A DNA stretch of 64,000 nucleotides from NCBI GenBank assembly GCA_041398785.1, contig JAWKUA010000012.1, forward strand, positions 124,001 through 188,000, read 5' to 3'. The stretch comes from Planctomycetaceae bacterium (GTDB lineage: Bacteria > Planctomycetota > Planctomycetia > Planctomycetales > Planctomycetaceae). The position numbers were made by a program, and so were the translations under genes. The notes beneath the pieces were generated by a model. That model did not search any database. It was not told where the DNA came from and saw only the letters and a list, made by a program, of their open reading frames with translations. Below, in pieces: positions 1 through 10,466 of the stretch (position 1 is its first letter; every line of letters starts with the position of its first letter).

Positions 1-739
1 AACATCACGTTCACCCGCCCGGTTTCCAGCGGCGTTCCGAGTTCTCCATCAACTTCTTGCGGCAGCTGGCGACGTGGTTATTGACCAATTCGCTGGCGGA
101 AACACCACGGGAGGCTGTGGTCGAACGTCTCGGTCGCTAATGGATCGCGATGGACCTGAGCAAAGACTACCTGGAGGCAAGCCAGTTCGGCGTATGTCTG
201 TCGCACGATTGCCAAGTCCTTCGAAGCTCTCACCGAAGCTCGCCATTTCGAAGAATCGTCGGGATGACGCACACAGGTTTGAACAGATGGAGACGCTGGC
301 GACGACGTGAGTTCGCGCCTACCCCGCAGACCGACCGCCGCAACTGAGGTTTCGCTCGGCTTTGAACGAACCCGGTGACGAGCGGGCGAACTGATGGAGC
401 CCGCTGACCGTTCAAAGCACGCGAATCAACCCGCCGCGTAACACTGATCAATGTCCCCGAATGGCCCCGCAAAGGCGTCGCAAGTGATGCTCGCCACAGC
501 GATCGGTATCACTTGATACTTGTCCCCACCCGATTTCGGCTCCATCAGGGTCATCAGTATCACGGCAACTCAGGAAGCAACGATCCAACGAGATCGTGTT
601 TCGAGCGTTCGTTCCTCCAAGTCGCTGCCGCCGACTACTCATTCCATGCGAAGAATGAGATACTGCAACAATCATCAAAATCGAGGGTGCACCCATGTGC
701 GCGACAAGTTGTTCAGAAGGCTGCGACACCGGAAGTGGA
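1..739. other. Stretch without a callable gene, with broken coding signal
   Basis: No open frame longer than about 160 codons is convincing here. A + strand reading around 33-137 and another around 155-265 have protein-like composition, but they lie in different frames and end at stops, like the frameshifted genes that follow. I recognise no family. The stretch may be the 3' remains of a gene that starts left of the window. Confidence 0.35.
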
Positions 740-1192
740 CAAGCAAAAATACAATGACGAATCAGATCGTTGGTGGATCGTAGCCGCTTGTGTTACGGCG
801 GCCATCTGCGGACTTGCCGCGCCATGTGGTACTTCCCCACGTCGAAATGGGCGTGGATACTTGTCGCGACTATTCTGCTCTTTGCCGCCGTCTTCTACTT
901 CAACCCAAGATACAAATACTGGCATCGAGCAAGTTGGTGCTTTGGAATCGCCGGAGTACTCGGATTGCTGCCAACCTTCACGCTGAAGGCAAACGTAGAA
1001 GGCGTTGCCGCGATTGAATTCCTGTCAGAGTCGTCACCGATCACGGTCCTGGATTTCTCGGAGCAGGATTGGTGCTTGCTTGGTTCGACTCGCGTCAGCA
1101 CCGCCCACACAAAGCAAAGTTCGCCGTAGAGTCCAACAATGTCAATTTGAGCCCAGTCATAGTTCGAATTCAATTGCCGGCCTCGAGGCGGG
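740..1192 (+). pseudogene. Frameshifted small membrane protein, unknown function
   Basis: Pieced together across frames, this stretch gives a hydrophobic segment (WWIVAACVTAAICGLAA, from about 769), then in another frame a second one (WILVATILLFAAVFYF, from about 850), a third near 930 (FGIAGVLGLLPTF), and then a soluble tail that resumes in another frame near 1117 (KFAVESNNVNLSPVIVRIQL). Two to three transmembrane helices followed by a small soluble domain is the best description; no family is recognised. It precedes the TPR gene on the same strand and could belong to the same operon. At least two indels are needed to read it through, so it is either a decayed gene or poorly resolved sequence. 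Confidence 0.4.
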
Positions 1193-1204
1193 AAGAGACA
1201 TAGT

Positions 1205-1568
1205 TGTTCATCAGGGGGTTTCGAGGAAGTTCTCCTCGCCGCGCTTGATGTTCAGCGAATCGCCCCACTGCTTCCGTCCGAGGGCACTATAGAATCAACA
1301 GCAGTGGACGAAGAAATTGTCTGGCAGTTGGTAGATGACATCAAGTCCGGCACGACGTCGCCTGAAAGGAGGAAGCAACGCGGCTCATCACTCAATTGAG
1401 CCGTAGTTTCGATCGCGTGGTGGCAGATGGTCGAGCGTGTTGCGGACCGAATCCCTTCTTCTAATGGCAGAGGAGGAAAGAGCGAAGCTTGCCCAATCTC
1501 GTGCAAATGGCGAGGAAGTCGATCTCAACAGATTGCAAGATTTGCTAAGGGAGCTGAGGAATGTCTGA
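1205..1568 (+). pseudogene. Small upstream partner of the TPR-PIN gene, frameshifted
   Basis: One frame reads from about 1219 (FEEVLLAALDVQRIAPLLPSEG) to a stop at 1398, and a second reads from the ATG at 1464 (MAEEERAKLAQSRANGEE, then a leucine-rich end LNRLQDLLRELRNV) to TGA at 1566-1568. Joined by an indel between about 1390 and 1460 these would make one soluble, acidic, helical protein of roughly 115-120 residues. Its stop codon overlaps the start codon of the following gene in the sequence ATGTCTGA, which implies translational coupling and therefore a shared function. I do not recognise the family. Its start is uncertain because the 5' side is itself broken. Confidence 0.45.
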
Positions 1569-4500
1569 GCCAGCCCGTGGAAGTGACCATGATGCGAGAA
1601 TCGCCGCTCTCCGGGGATTTCAACGGTCCATCACATCGGGTGTTGATGCCGGCTTGGCGCAACTCGGCCCGTTGAATGATCCGGTGAGAGTCTTTGCCGC
1701 CTTGCAGCTTCTAATCCAGAATGATCGCTTCCAGGATGCCGTGGATCTTGTCGCTACTCGCCGACTCGATTGCAAGTGGGTTGAACAGGCAGTCTATGCC
1801 TATGTTGCGTTGAAAGACTTGGCTTCGCCAGAAGGCTACTCACGTTCGCCTTTGAGGAATGTGATGAAAAGTGGGTGTCAGATCGTTGTCGGCTGTTCGT
1901 CGCAGAAGCGGCGTTCACTGAGATTCTAAATGAGACATCAACAGACATCACAGTCGGCGAAGGCGGTATCTCCGACGACGACCGTGCCATTCTCGATCTT
2001 GTGATCGAAGTCGTCGAGCCGTTGATCGCAACTGTTCGAGCAACAGGGGCACATTGAAGGCACTTTGCAGAAGACTGCTGTCGAATTTGCAGCAAACGCA
2101 TATGCCACGCTGGGCCAGATGTCCAAGATCCGAGACTTGGCGACCCCGATGGCGAACTGCCACCCCTTACCACTGCTGCTTGCCCAGTTGACTCTTCGCG
2201 GGATTTGTGAGCCGCGAGATGGCTTATCGGGACGGATTCGAGCCGAGCATTCAGAGAACTTTCCCTGCTCGACTTCTAGCAGCGCTGCTTGATCGTGAGA
2301 TCTACGACCGAGGTCCATATGCGTTACATCAGTTGCTGTCGCTTAAGGAGCTTGCGATCAGCGTAGGAACTGACTCGATCGAGCAGTTGTGTCAGGTACT
2401 CTTTGAGACCGCCAGTTCGTTGGATCTGCCATCGATGGCAAAGGCACGAAGCGCAGTCGACGACCTGCTTGGAACAGAGAACCCGTTTCGCCAATACTTT
2501 GACGCTGTGGCGTATCTGATGCAGCAGCAACCGCAATCCGCACTTGCGACCCTCGACGCTCAGAAGCGACATGATGTGGAGTCTGGTGGCAGATCGCGCA
2601 AAGGCCTTATGAACTGAATGGTGATCCGGAGGAAGCGACAAAATGTTGGGATCAGGCGTGCCAACTGATGCCGCACCCGGATTTGCTTGACCGATTTGCA
2701 GGATTCAGTGTTCAACAGCACCGATTTGAAGATGCCGTCCGTGCTCTAAAGGCTGCAATCCCGCGATCACCTGGGAATACCAGGCTCATGGAGCGATTGG
2801 CCTATGCTCACTCTCGACTTCGCGAGTTCTCCGAAGCAGCTGTCATTTTCAGATCGCTAATCCAGATTGAGCCCACTGCTCATTCACATCGCATCAATCT
2901 TGCGGTGTGCGAGCAGGATTGGCAACCCCAACTGGCGGCTGGATGCATTGACTCCCATCATCAACCGCGCTAATCCGGATCTCAGACTGATCGCATTCCG
3001 CACCGAGTTGCTCAACAGTCTCAATCGTGCATGATGCATTCGCGGACCTAGAACAGCTGGCAGAGGAACACTGGCGCAATCCTCACTTCTTGGTCCTTTA
3101 CCTCGATACTGCCTACCGTTCCGGTAACGACAAGTCTGCGAACGCAGCCTTCCGACAGCTGCTGAAATGCAACATGGCGGTGAACTTTCTGAACCAGTGT
3201 TTCAACCGGCGTCGCTCGATGACATCAAGAAACAGGGCCTTGAGTACTTTCGTCAACGGGACGACTTGCATCTTCAACTCGTCAAAGGCCAGTTGCCGTG
3301 GCTTGCCGCAGAGGCGATGCTTCGAGTGCCCGAACAGGCCTGGCATCGGCGTACTCAGTCACTTCGGTGGCTGGCCGAAGCAGCAACTGCGCGAGGCGAG
3401 TGGAACACCTATTCCACAAATGGTTTCTCTGCCCAACAGAACTCTGATGGAAAGCCAACTGTAGAACGAATTGGACAGCCTGAGTCAGCGCTCCTGTCGT
3501 AGCCGATATGTCCTCGATTATCACGTTGCATCGGCTCGGACGTTTGGCGGTCGCTGCTGAGTACCTTGGCAAAGTCATACTGCCGGCTTCGCTTGGTGAG
3601 CTTGCAGTCCGTGATGCCCGCCGTCTGCTACCTCATCATAGCCATCTCGTGAGCGCGAATTGCGATTGATACGAGACATGGTTGACCGTCATCTTATCGA
3701 AGTGCTTGATCCGGACGCCGTCAATGGGGAGCTGCAAATCGTTGATGAGTACGGTGATGAGGAACAAAAGGACCGCTTTGTGCTACGCGATGTTTACGAA
3801 CAGCTTCGATCAGCACAACTGTTGTCCACGCGAGCTCGACGAATTGTCTCCTCTGCCATCGACCGCCTCTCGAAGGCCGAACTCTCCCTCACAATTCCCG
3901 TGTTGTTTTTGAGATGAATGTGCTACGAACGCTTGCCGAATTCAATTGGCTCGAGCCGTCGTTTCACGTGCACACTGGTGCGTTCTACGCGATGACTATG
4001 AAGATGAGATCCATGATCTGGTGCTACGAGTTTCAACGCGACATCTACCAACAGCATCAGGAGCTGTGGGAGAGATTCGAACACTCTTAGATACAGGTTT
4101 AATGGAGTATCAGTAGCTCTCCTTCGGTGCCGTAACTGTTGCAGACGACGAAGAAGACGAAGATGTGAGCCTGCCCTTTTGACGCAGTCCTCGGCGAACG
4201 ACCTCGGTCATCGACTGTTGGCGGACGACAGATTCTGTCGCCGTGGTACTGATCAGTCGCCCGCAATCTCCGATGCGGCGTTTGGCACGATCGCCTGCTT
4301 GTTGCAATCGAGGCAAGTGGAGACTGCAGACGACGACGTCCTCCGCGATTTGCTCCAGCTAATGCGTTGGCGATATCGATTTCTCCTGCCGGAACCGCAT
4401 CATTTGAAATGTGCTGCCGACCGTTCGAATGAAAACCTTCCGGGCCCTGAGTTGCGGGAGATTGCCGCTTACGTTCAAGACTCGATGCGAGATCCCGGCT

Positions 4501-6869
4501 TGTTTTGTGGGCCAGAGAACGCTGACCCCCAACACCAATGGCATTCAACTACTTTATGGCTTGGAAGCTGCACTTGCGTCGAGTTTCTCGCGATCATGTG
4601 GGAAGACCTGACTTACGAAGATAAACGGCTCTCCAGTTTTAACGGTGCGGTGCATTCAGTGCCTGTTTCCGGCAGTTCCTCGAGGCATGCTGTACACACC
4701 TGTCGGAAGGCGAATGGCGGACTTTATCCCGAAGGCCTTTTTGATCGCCGCGATGGTGAGGTTTGCGACAGTGCAACCACTCAAGCGTGCAAACGACGCA
4801 TTGCGAATCATGGCTGCCGCGTGGGGCTGGGTCCCTGACGAATTCTATGAAGCAGCAGCGGAGGCCGCAGATGACAGACTGGACTGAGGATGAGATTCAT
4901 GGCGTTTCGTCGCCGCATACAGTCGCAGCGGCTTTGCCACAACGTGGGCAAGTCTGTGGCTGCAAAAGTGGTGATGCGATTCCGGAAGGCAGGAACTTGG
5001 GACGGCGGAATCGCTCCGGAAAGTCCTCCAGAACTGGGAGAAATTCGTCCGACGAGATCATCCATCCCGACTGCAGTTGCCCGCCGGCCCTTGGTTGTTG
5101 TTCTGGAGGACGAGGCACGTGGCATCATTGATGTCGATGAACATTTCTTGTCGCAAGATTCGGAAATTCGACTGGCTGCGTTGAAGCACTTTCTCGTGCT
5201 GAATCGGAAAAGGAGTGCTGGGTATCTCCTTTGTGCTCAGCCTTCTCAAACAGAATTCGGTTGCACTTCAGTCCAGTGATGAACAGACCCTGGATTCAGG
5301 CAGGCCTGACTCTCGCCGATGCAACTTCTCGTGATTTCCGCATCAACCGTGCCGGGTTGATTCAATCAGCCGAGTTGGAATTCGATGAATACTACGCGAA
5401 GTACATGGACAGAGTAGTCTGGCCGCGAGCCGCATTGCTTCTTTAACGACCGACCACCGGTGTGGAATCCGATGGAAGAGTCAGAAACACTCCTTGGCAG
5501 GTGTGATAAGTGCTGCATCTCACGACTAGAAGACTCGGCTCGAGCAGTACTTTTCCTTTGCGGATACCTTCCGCTGTCAGGTTCAGCTTCATTGGGAGCA
5601 CTGGTCGCAGCATGGTCCAAACTGCATCCCAGCCAGAATGTGTGGCAATCTGTCTGGGGCTGGGTAGAGGGCTGCTCAAGCGTTCGAAGGCAGTACCATG
5701 CGGCCCATGCTTTCTTGGAACATCCTGAGTGATTCCGCCTGATGAAGTCAGCCGTCTCATAGACGTAGTACGTGAGATAGTCAGCAGTTCTGGTCTGATT
5801 CAGGATCGGAAGCGGCCTCACTTTGGAGCTCAGGGCACGACTTCTGCAGCACTTTCATATTCACCTTGAGACATCCATTCCCGCCCTCAATGGCGAAATC
5901 GTGGCGACAACCGCGTGTTGGATCGCCGAAATGGTTGCAGTCTTATTCGACGGTGGCTGATCAGGCTGCGTCCAATTGTGAGTGGTTAGAAAAGGAGGTG
6001 TTACCACACTCATGGCAGCAATGGACAATGGGCAGAACCCGAGTGTCTCCGAGCGAATTGCGTATTGCCAACCTGTATAATCCTTTCATTTGGGGCGACA
6101 GCCTTCTCGCCACTGCGATACGACATTCCCGGATTTTCCAGAATGCAAAGAGCGAGAAGCGTACCAAGACTTCTTGACGACGCGACTCACTTCAGCGATC
6201 TGTGTTGGTGGGCTACGCGTTAGGGAAGAGGAACTGCGTCATATGCGTTTGAAGTTCCAATCGTAGAATCTGATTTGGGCATCCCCTGACGGTCCAGTAG
6301 ACAATGAACACGTCGAAGCAGCGAGACAGGTTCTTTGGCTCGAAGTGCGATCGAAGCAGATGGTTCTCTGAAAACTCATCTCCAGGATCTCAAAGACGTA
6401 CAGGATGAGCTCGGTGTTCCTTTCAGTGAATCTTCGTTCGTGGAAGGTCGATCCGGTCGAGATGAGTGCGACGGTCAAGGAAGTTCTCAACGATGACGAA
6501 TGGCGTAAGCAGGTGTTCACTGGTTTGCCGGTTTCTTCGTTGGACAATCTGTTGGCATTCATCGTCGAATGGCAGTTGCAGCAGGAAGATGAGTGGCTCA
6601 TTCGTACCCCACAGCTCTTGGCGATCGAGTGCGAGCGATCGCAGGAGAGTGATCGACGGGAACTACTGTTGTGGGGCACCTGCGTAAGCTCGCTGGCTGC
6701 GGATGTTTGTAGCCCAGTACTAAGACTTCTATCAGGTCGCCACCGTACCGCGTTCCGCGAAAAAATCACCAATTGGGGACACTCCGCACGGTTAGCTACT
6801 CGCAACTCGGAACCTTGGCTGGCAGCTCGCATTCGCGGGTTTCTTGGAACAATTGAAAATCAGAATTGA
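1561..6869 (+). pseudogene. Giant TPR protein with PIN-like domain, many frameshifts
   Basis: Coding signal runs almost continuously on the + strand for 5.3 kb but changes frame every 100-400 bp. Readable pieces include 1561-1830, 1875-2057, 2065-2210, 2207-2590, 2668-2920, 3027-3190, 3167-3480, 3496-3656, 3660-3900, 3956-4111, 4179-4640, 4645-4887, 4890-5240, 5282-5446, 5460-5732, 5735-5866 and 6405-6869. Restored, it would be a protein of about 1750 residues. The piece near 2668-2850 is TPR-like (RFEDAVRALKAAIPRSPGN, then LAYAHSRLREFSEAAVIFRSL). Near 3310-3420 is RTQSLRWLAEAATARGEW followed by YSTNGF. At 3499-3600 is VADMSSIITLHRLGRL followed by ILPASLGELAVRD, which resembles the start of a PIN nuclease with its first acidic residue. 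The pattern recalls the TPR-GreABC-PIN architecture described among predicted prokaryotic conflict systems; that assignment is from memory of the family. Either decayed or damaged by sequence error. Confidence 0.55.
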
Positions 6870-7080
6870 ACCACATTTTCTGCTAACCTCTTGACATCGG
6901 CTGCAAACAAGATACAAAGTTCATGTCACCCAAGCCGCGATTGTGCGGTGGAACCCAGTCTGCCGGCTCTGTCATGCCGGACATCGAAGCACTTGCAGAC
7001 AGCGTTCGGGTTTCGATCGCGTTGCAGCCGCTGATGCTTTCATTCGACCCCATTTGTGAGCGGCGTGCGCCAGGTTGGCT

Positions 7081-7512
7081 TCAGAGATGACATCTGGAGC
7101 ATTTCGTGGAACCACGACCTGCACCCACCGGATTGTGTCGCTTTCGGTCATCGGTGGTTTTCTTGACGGCCTGGAACTCTCGTTCGGCCAAGGGCTGAAC
7201 ACGATCATCGGCGCACGCGGACCGGAAAAACGACGGCAATCGAGTTCATCGGCTACGCGCTCGATTCCTTGCAGAGCTGGGAACACGCAGCGGATGAGCG
7301 AAAGCGTATCGAGACTCTGGTGAAACGAAACCTCGGTGGCGGACGGATCTGCCGCGGCATCCGGGAAACGACGGTGCCCGCTACACGTCACGCGGTCGTT
7401 CGGTGACGAGCCGATTGTTTCGATGCAAACGACCAGCCGATTTCGCTCAGGCTGAAATCGGGTATCTTCCGGGCGGACATCTACAGCCAGAACGCCGTGG
7501 AGTCGATCGCCG
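7081..7512 (+). pseudogene. N-terminal fragment of a P-loop (SMC/RecF-like) ATPase
   Basis: The ATG at 7081 opens a frame with RIVSLSVIGGFLDGLELSF and then GLNTIIGARG, the typical N-terminal strand-loop of SMC/RecF-type AAA ATPases. The Walker A motif itself is split: after GARG one base is missing, and in the next frame the sequence continues GKTTAIEFIGYALDSL, so GARGTGKTTAIEF is restored by a single inserted base near 7221. More frame changes follow, and the last readable part is SLRLKSGIFRADIYSQNAVESIA near 7445-7510. Beyond that the sequence becomes repeat-like and no C-terminal ATPase signature is seen. It lies about 210 bp after the TPR-PIN gene on the same strand and may be part of that operon; the 3' truncation appears real even if the frameshifts are not. 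Confidence 0.5.
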
Positions 7513-7514
7513 AC

Positions 7515-7797
7515 CGCTGTTTCATAAGCCGCACGGTGAACCCCACCACGCGGTTCACCGTGCCCCTACCGATGAGTTGCGAAGCCAGCGGTCCGGAAAT
7601 GTCTTCCGGTTTTCGAAAACCTCCGAAGTTCTGTGCCATTGTGAATTGCAGCGAAAGTTCGCTCCGTTCGCATTTCCGGCACCAGCCCGAGGCGTACTGC
7701 CTGGCGAGACTCACGGGCGTCCGCTGCGGCCGCGTGGATTCTGCGGAACGCCGCGAAGGCTCGACGGGACAATGGTCCCGTCCTACGACGTGCTGGC
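7515..7797. repeat. Intergenic repeat block with short inverted repeats
   Basis: It starts with CGGTGAACC...GGTTCACCG (arms at about 7535-7543 and 7553-7561) and ends with a perfect palindrome at 7762-7781: eight-base arms GACGGGAC/GTCCCGTC around AATG. The right-hand motif (GTCCCGTC then a TAC) resembles the inverted repeats at 51474-51523 and 59287-59337. No credible gene; frames crossing it are rich in Arg, Ser and Cys, as expected for non-coding GC-rich DNA. Confidence 0.45.
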
Positions 7798-8895
7798 CTA
7801 TGCGTCGTCGGTCAGTGGAAGCCCGCAGGCTTGCAGCAGGGCGGCTGCACCGTCAGGTCGTGTTCATACGAAAAGTCGCTGGCCTTTTCACCGCGGATGA
7901 TTCGCGCCATGTCCGCGGCGTCGTCGACGTAGCGGGTGTACTTCGGAAATCGGACGTCCTGATAGCCGGCCTTGTAGTCGCCTCGCGGCTGTGACAGAGC
8001 GATGCGCGCCGAAGGATCGTCCAGCGGCTGAATGTGGAATGCCTTCCGTGCTGCAGACCACGAAGTGTCGCCGAGCGAAGCCTTCGACTTCCACCGCGCT
8101 GGATTTCACCGTGGCGATGGCATTTGGATAACTCAGCACCGCCAGCATGTTGTCAACGAGACCGTCGTCCGCCGAAGAAACATGCTGGTTGAAGGAAGTG
8201 ACTTCCGTGGGCTTGCCGAGCACTCCGACGACAAGGTCAAGAATATGGCAGCCGAGTTCAAACATGATGCCGCCGGGGTACTCGGCCAGTTCGATCCGAC
8301 TTTCGGAGCCAACGACTTTGCTCATCACGGTATGGACTTCGAACACGTCTCCCAGCCAGCCGTGTCTGAGGAATTCCCGCAGCAGGACGATCGCCGGGTT
8401 GTAGCGGTACATATATCCCATTTGAACCAGGAGGTTCTGTTGCTCGGCCCTCGCGAGAATTCGCCGGAACTGCGGCAGCGATTCCCCGGCCGGTTTGTCC
8501 AGACCAATATGCATTCCCGCGGCGACGCATGCCTCAGCGACGTCCAGCGAATCCTTCACACGGGTTTCGACCAGGACCGCCTGAAGTCCCGGAACATTCA
8601 GCAGTTGTTCCTGCGTCAGCCACGGGAGGTCACGAAACGCGGCCTGAGTCTCCGCGCTGCGACGAAGCTGTTCATCGGGTTCGACGATCCCGACCACTTC
8701 GTAGTCCGGTGAGTCGCGATAGACAGACAGCTTGGATGCGTGAGCGTGCCGACACCGATCTGCCCGATGCAATCGGCGTGTTCGCTGCTTCGGCGGCGAA
8801 GACATCAGCCTGGTCAAAGCGATGCCGGCGATGGTCGTCCCGGCGGATTTCAGGAAACATGCGGCGATTGTTGATGTCCAATTGATGGTCTCCAT
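7798..8895 (-). pseudogene. Gfo/Idh/MocA-family oxidoreductase, with several 1-base indels
   Basis: The central part (about 8040-8700) is an uninterrupted Gfo/Idh/MocA protein: SPDYEVVGIVEPDEQ, then the family motif GLDKPAGESLPQFRRIL, then YMYRYNPAI and ELGCHILDLVVGVLGKP. Both ends are frameshifted. At the N-terminus, reading IRIGQIGVGHAHASK (the Rossmann glycine motif) needs single C bases restored near 8735 and 8755, and a leader like MFLKSAGTTIAGIALT needs one T removed near 8853. At the C-terminus one indel near 8040 and another near 7850 (CAGCC for CAGGCC) restore DLTVQAALLQACGLPLTDDA and a TAG at 7798-7800. The leader is Tat-like (RRMFLK), suggesting export. Divergent from the DUF4058 gene. 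NAD(P)-dependent sugar or cyclitol oxidoreductase is the family role; the substrate cannot be told. Gene start at the ATG at 8895 is likely. Confidence 0.7.
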
Positions 8896-9012
8896 TTTTC
8901 GCCGCTGCTGAACGACCGGCGTCAACACCTGTTAAGGTGAGACATTACATCGTAATCGCAGTCCCCGCAGACGGCGAGGAACTGCATCCTGAAGTATGCC
9001 GGGAGACACGTC

Positions 9013-9783
9013 ATGCCCAGTCCGTTTCCGGGAATGGACCCGTTCATTGAATCGCAGGGGTTCTGGCCCGATTTCCACGCGACATTCATCAACTATGTGC
9101 GTGAGCGGTTGGCGGACCAGCTTCCGGATTCCTACGACGCTCGTCTGGACGAACGTGTGAACTTTGTCCGCGTGCAGGACGATTCCATTCAGCGCATTCG
9201 TCCCGATGTCAGCATCTCTCAGTCGGATGCCCGTGATACCGGAGCGGCCACGTCCGGCGGCGTCGCGACGCTGGAACCGGTGACACTGCAGGAGACGATC
9301 GAAGAAGAGGTGCGCGAGGCGTACATCGAAATCATCAACCGCGAAGATCGCTCACTGGTCACGATTCTGGAAGTGTTGTCGCCGACGAATAAGAATGAAC
9401 CGGCGCGTGGACACTACCTGACCAAACGGCTGGCAATTCTTCAGCAGCCCGTCCATCTGGTGGAACTCGACCTGCTGCGCGGTGGCCGCCGGCACAATTT
9501 CGCGCGCCCGCTTCCGCCTGGAGACTACTACGCTTATGTGTCGCGAGTTGAAAAGCGGATGGGCTGCGACGTGTATGCCTGGCCGCTGGAACGGTGTTTG
9601 CCGACCATCCCGGTACCGCTCGCCAAACCGGATCCTGATGTGCTGCTGGACCTGCAGGCGGTGTTCTCGCTGACGTACGATCGCGGTCGCTATCAACGCG
9701 CCATCGACTACGGGCAGCCGCTGACACCGACGCTCGACGAGCAGTCACGCCAATGGGCGGAATCGCTGCTGCACAACGGCTGA
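9013..9783 (+). CDS. DUF4058 family protein
   Basis: A 256-residue protein starting MPSPFPGMDPFIE, the diagnostic opening of DUF4058, followed by GFWPDFHATFINYVRERL. The middle has YIEIINREDRSLVTILEVLSPTNK, a conserved strand-rich core that places DUF4058 near the PD-(D/E)XK-like or Uma2-like folds in some analyses; I state this only as a possibility. Length matches the family. A purine-rich ribosome site (GGGAGA) precedes the ATG by 6 bases. Function is unknown; the family is abundant in planctomycetes and cyanobacteria, usually as single genes. It is divergent from the oxidoreductase at 7798-8895, with about 115 bp between the starts. Confidence 0.9.
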   Translation: MPSPFPGMDPFIESQGFWPDFHATFINYVRERLADQLPDSYDARLDERVNFVRVQDDSIQRIRPDVSISQSDARDTGAATSGGVATLEPVTLQETIEEEVREAYIEIINREDRSLVTILEVLSPTNKNEPARGHYLTKRLAILQQPVHLVELDLLRGGRRHNFARPLPPGDYYAYVSRVEKRMGCDVYAWPLERCLPTIPVPLAKPDPDVLLDLQAVFSLTYDRGRYQRAIDYGQPLTPTLDEQSRQWAESLLHNG

Positions 9784-9952
9784 GGATCTTCCTGGAAATG
9801 CACGTCGCGGCAATACCTAATGCGAGCGGCAAGAACAATTCCGCCCGCGAGCCGCTGGGCGCTAGCCCCGGTTGTCTGCAACTTCGCAGTCCGGCGAGTT
9901 TCGTACGTGACCAGCTTCGTCGCGTGAGCGTCCCCGACACTGATCCACTAAA
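9784..9952. repeat. Gap with GC-rich repeat (GCTGGGCGCTAGCCCCGG type)
   Basis: Around 9850-9875 lies GCCGCTGGGCGCTAGCCCCGG, which contains the palindromic core GGGCGCTAGCCC. Such elements are common between planctomycete genes and may end transcription of the DUF4058 gene. Confidence 0.3.
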
Positions 9953-10399
9953 CTAATGTGACATGTTTCGACTGGCGTGAATCAGCCACCGACGGACGAC
10001 CGAGCTGACCAACCAAACGCAGCCGAAGCTCAGAAGGCCGACAAACTTACTGTCAGACGGCCGCGGGTCAGCGAGAATAACGACGAGAAGCGCTGTCGAC
10101 AGCGTTATGGATGCCGCCGTCGCAGCTCGTTCGACTGACACAGATCGCAGCCAGATACCAAGGATCTCCGTGAACAGAACGATCGAAACCGGAATGACGA
10201 CGAACTGCGAAGGTGGAGCATCGCCATAGATGTAGAGCAACCGCAGAAAACCCGGAGCCACGTAGCCGACGGCCGTGACGACTGCTCCGATACTCAGCAC
10301 TCGGCAAATGCTCAGCAACACCCTGGCTTTCTTCGGCAACATGATCGTCCGCGCGACCGGCGGACAGGTTGTCACCGCGTACGGGTTCTCGGTGTTCAT
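9953..10399 (-). CDS. Small integral membrane protein, unknown function
   Basis: A 148-residue protein from the ATG at 10399, opening MNTENPYAV, a leader seen on many small planctomycete membrane proteins. Four hydrophobic segments follow: about residues 25-50 (LLSICRVLSIGAVVTAVGYV), 60-82 (FVVIPVSIVLFTEILGIWL), 88-108 (ATAASITLSTALLVVILAD) and 115-135 (FVGLLSFGCVWLVSSVV), with basic residues at the C-terminus. Longer starts at 10432 and 10504 are in frame; the last would overlap the preceding beta-helix gene by 38 bp, so I prefer the shortest. No family recognised. It follows the beta-helix gene on the same strand and may be co-transcribed. Confidence 0.6.
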   Translation of the reverse strand: MNTENPYAVTTCPPVARTIMLPKKARVLLSICRVLSIGAVVTAVGYVAPGFLRLLYIYGDAPPSQFVVIPVSIVLFTEILGIWLRSVSVERAATAASITLSTALLVVILADPRPSDSKFVGLLSFGCVWLVSSVVRRWLIHASRNMSH

Positions 10400-10466
10400 C
10401 TCGGCTACGACCGGATTCAGTGATCGTGACATGTCCTTCAACGTCGTTTCCTCGACAAAGCATCGG

